Assembly (NCBI GenBank): GCA_025059545.1
Contig: JANXDJ010000010.1
Span: 1-31,933, forward strand
Source of the DNA: Archaeoglobaceae archaeon
Lineage (GTDB): Archaea; Halobacteriota; Archaeoglobi; Archaeoglobales; Archaeoglobaceae
DNA: 31,933 bases
Direction of reading: 5' to 3'
Position 1 is the first letter of the stretch. Each line of letters begins with the position of its first letter. Of this stretch, positions 31,626-31,933 are shown piece by piece. The notes below the pieces were generated by a model, which worked only from the letters and a program-made list of their open reading frames with translations, did not search any database and was not told the origin of the DNA. The translations under genes were made by a program, and so were the position numbers.

Positions 31626-31933
31626 TTGCTCGGCTTTGAATTGCTAATAACCTCAACAAGCTTAGCAATTATTTCAACAATTTTTTTTGCAATTTCAAAG
31701 CGAAATTTGAGATTTGCGGAATTTGGTGAGATCACTCTTTATGGCTCCTTGTCTTTATGCTTGGCCTCAATGCTACTGCTACTCTACTACCTCATTACCG
31801 ATCATTTCTCGATCTACTACGTCTACAGCTATTCACAGAGAGAAATGAGCTTCGAATACAAGATCTCCGCATTATGGGCGGGTAAAGAAGGATCTTTATT
31901 GCTTTGGAATTTTGCAAATCTACTTGTTGCATC
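31626..31933 (+). CDS. ccmF: Cytochrome c heme lyase CcmF, N-terminal part (runs off the window)
   Basis: An open frame continues from TTG 31626 to the window end (102 codons). It begins LGFELLITSTSLAIISTIFF and encodes at least two membrane helices. It then has YVYSYSQREMSFEYKISALW followed by AGKEGSLLLWNF, which is the strongly conserved N-terminal signature of CcmF/CcsA-type heme handling proteins (ALWxGxEGSLLLW). The TTG directly follows the ccmE stop TGA with no spacer and in the same frame. GGGTGGTTGA provides a ribosome site. TTG is the first possible start after the stop; a later internal start would remove part of the first helix. The remaining ~500 residues lie outside. Confidence 0.85.
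   Translation, partial: MLGFELLITSTSLAIISTIFFAISKRNLRFAEFGEITLYGSLSLCLASMLLLLYYLITDHFSIYYVYSYSQREMSFEYKISALWAGKEGSLLLWNFANLLVA

Noticed and set aside
1..31933. CRISPR arrays, tRNA/rRNA genes or insertion sequences
   Set aside because: No regularly spaced repeats, no tRNA cloverleaf sequence and no transposase or terminal repeats were recognised; only a computed scan could exclude small degenerate cases.

Overview
The window (about 32 kb, A+T-rich, genes packed with TGATG/ATGA overlaps) reads as chromosomal DNA of a euryarchaeon of the Archaeoglobales type. The evidence is a family D DNA polymerase large subunit, an archaeal Mre11-Rad50-HerA-NurA repair operon, TrmY, C1-pathway genes using methanofuran and tetrahydromethanopterin (formylmethanofuran dehydrogenase B and D, Ftr), an acyl-CoA synthetase, and a cytochrome c maturation pair (CcmE of the CxxxY type, then CcmF). 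C1-carrier enzymes, fatty acid activation and c-type cytochromes together, with no methanogenesis genes in view, fit Archaeoglobus/Ferroglobus/Geoglobus. Genus is inference. Many promoters place a TATA box 20-30 nt before the start codon, implying leaderless mRNAs; operon-internal genes often carry GGAGG/GAGGTG ribosome sites.

Layout. 1-753: the tail of an upstream gene, a frameshifted small membrane protein, a decayed minus-strand nucleotidyltransferase and otherwise empty AT-rich DNA. 841-4576: UPF0179 protein converging on a UPF0173 metallo-beta-lactamase-fold hydrolase, then an acyl-CoA synthetase and an unknown 7-TM protein on the minus strand. 4675-9489 (plus): an uncharacterised protein coupled to trmY, a membrane-anchored beta-propeller protein, a half-size EamA transporter and a HypE/SelD-like AIR-synthase-family protein. 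9478-17203 (minus): a tight operon read as degenerate tyrosine-recombinase-like protein > HerA > Mre11 > Rad50 > NurA > unknown helical protein, the archaeal DNA end-resection machinery with two uncharacterised partners. 17306-23315 (plus): six overlapping genes for pilin-like secreted proteins, one an 892-residue protein with a von Willebrand factor A domain split by a large insertion. 23325-26723 (minus): PolD large subunit. 26806-30219 (minus): MoaD-like protein > radical SAM/SPASM maturase > Fe-S protein > FwdB > FwdD. Divergent from it: ftr (30336-31241). 31296-end: ccmE and the start of ccmF.

How the genes work together. FwdB/FwdD and Ftr are consecutive steps of the C1 branch, and the MoaD plus radical SAM genes in the same transcription direction suggest pterin (W/Mo) cofactor supply or maturation. 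HerA-NurA-Mre11-Rad50 process double-strand breaks. The most novel-looking parts are the pilin/VWA operon, the recombinase-like gene that opens the HerA operon with palindromes in the shared promoter, and the radical SAM/MoaD pair beside FwdB.
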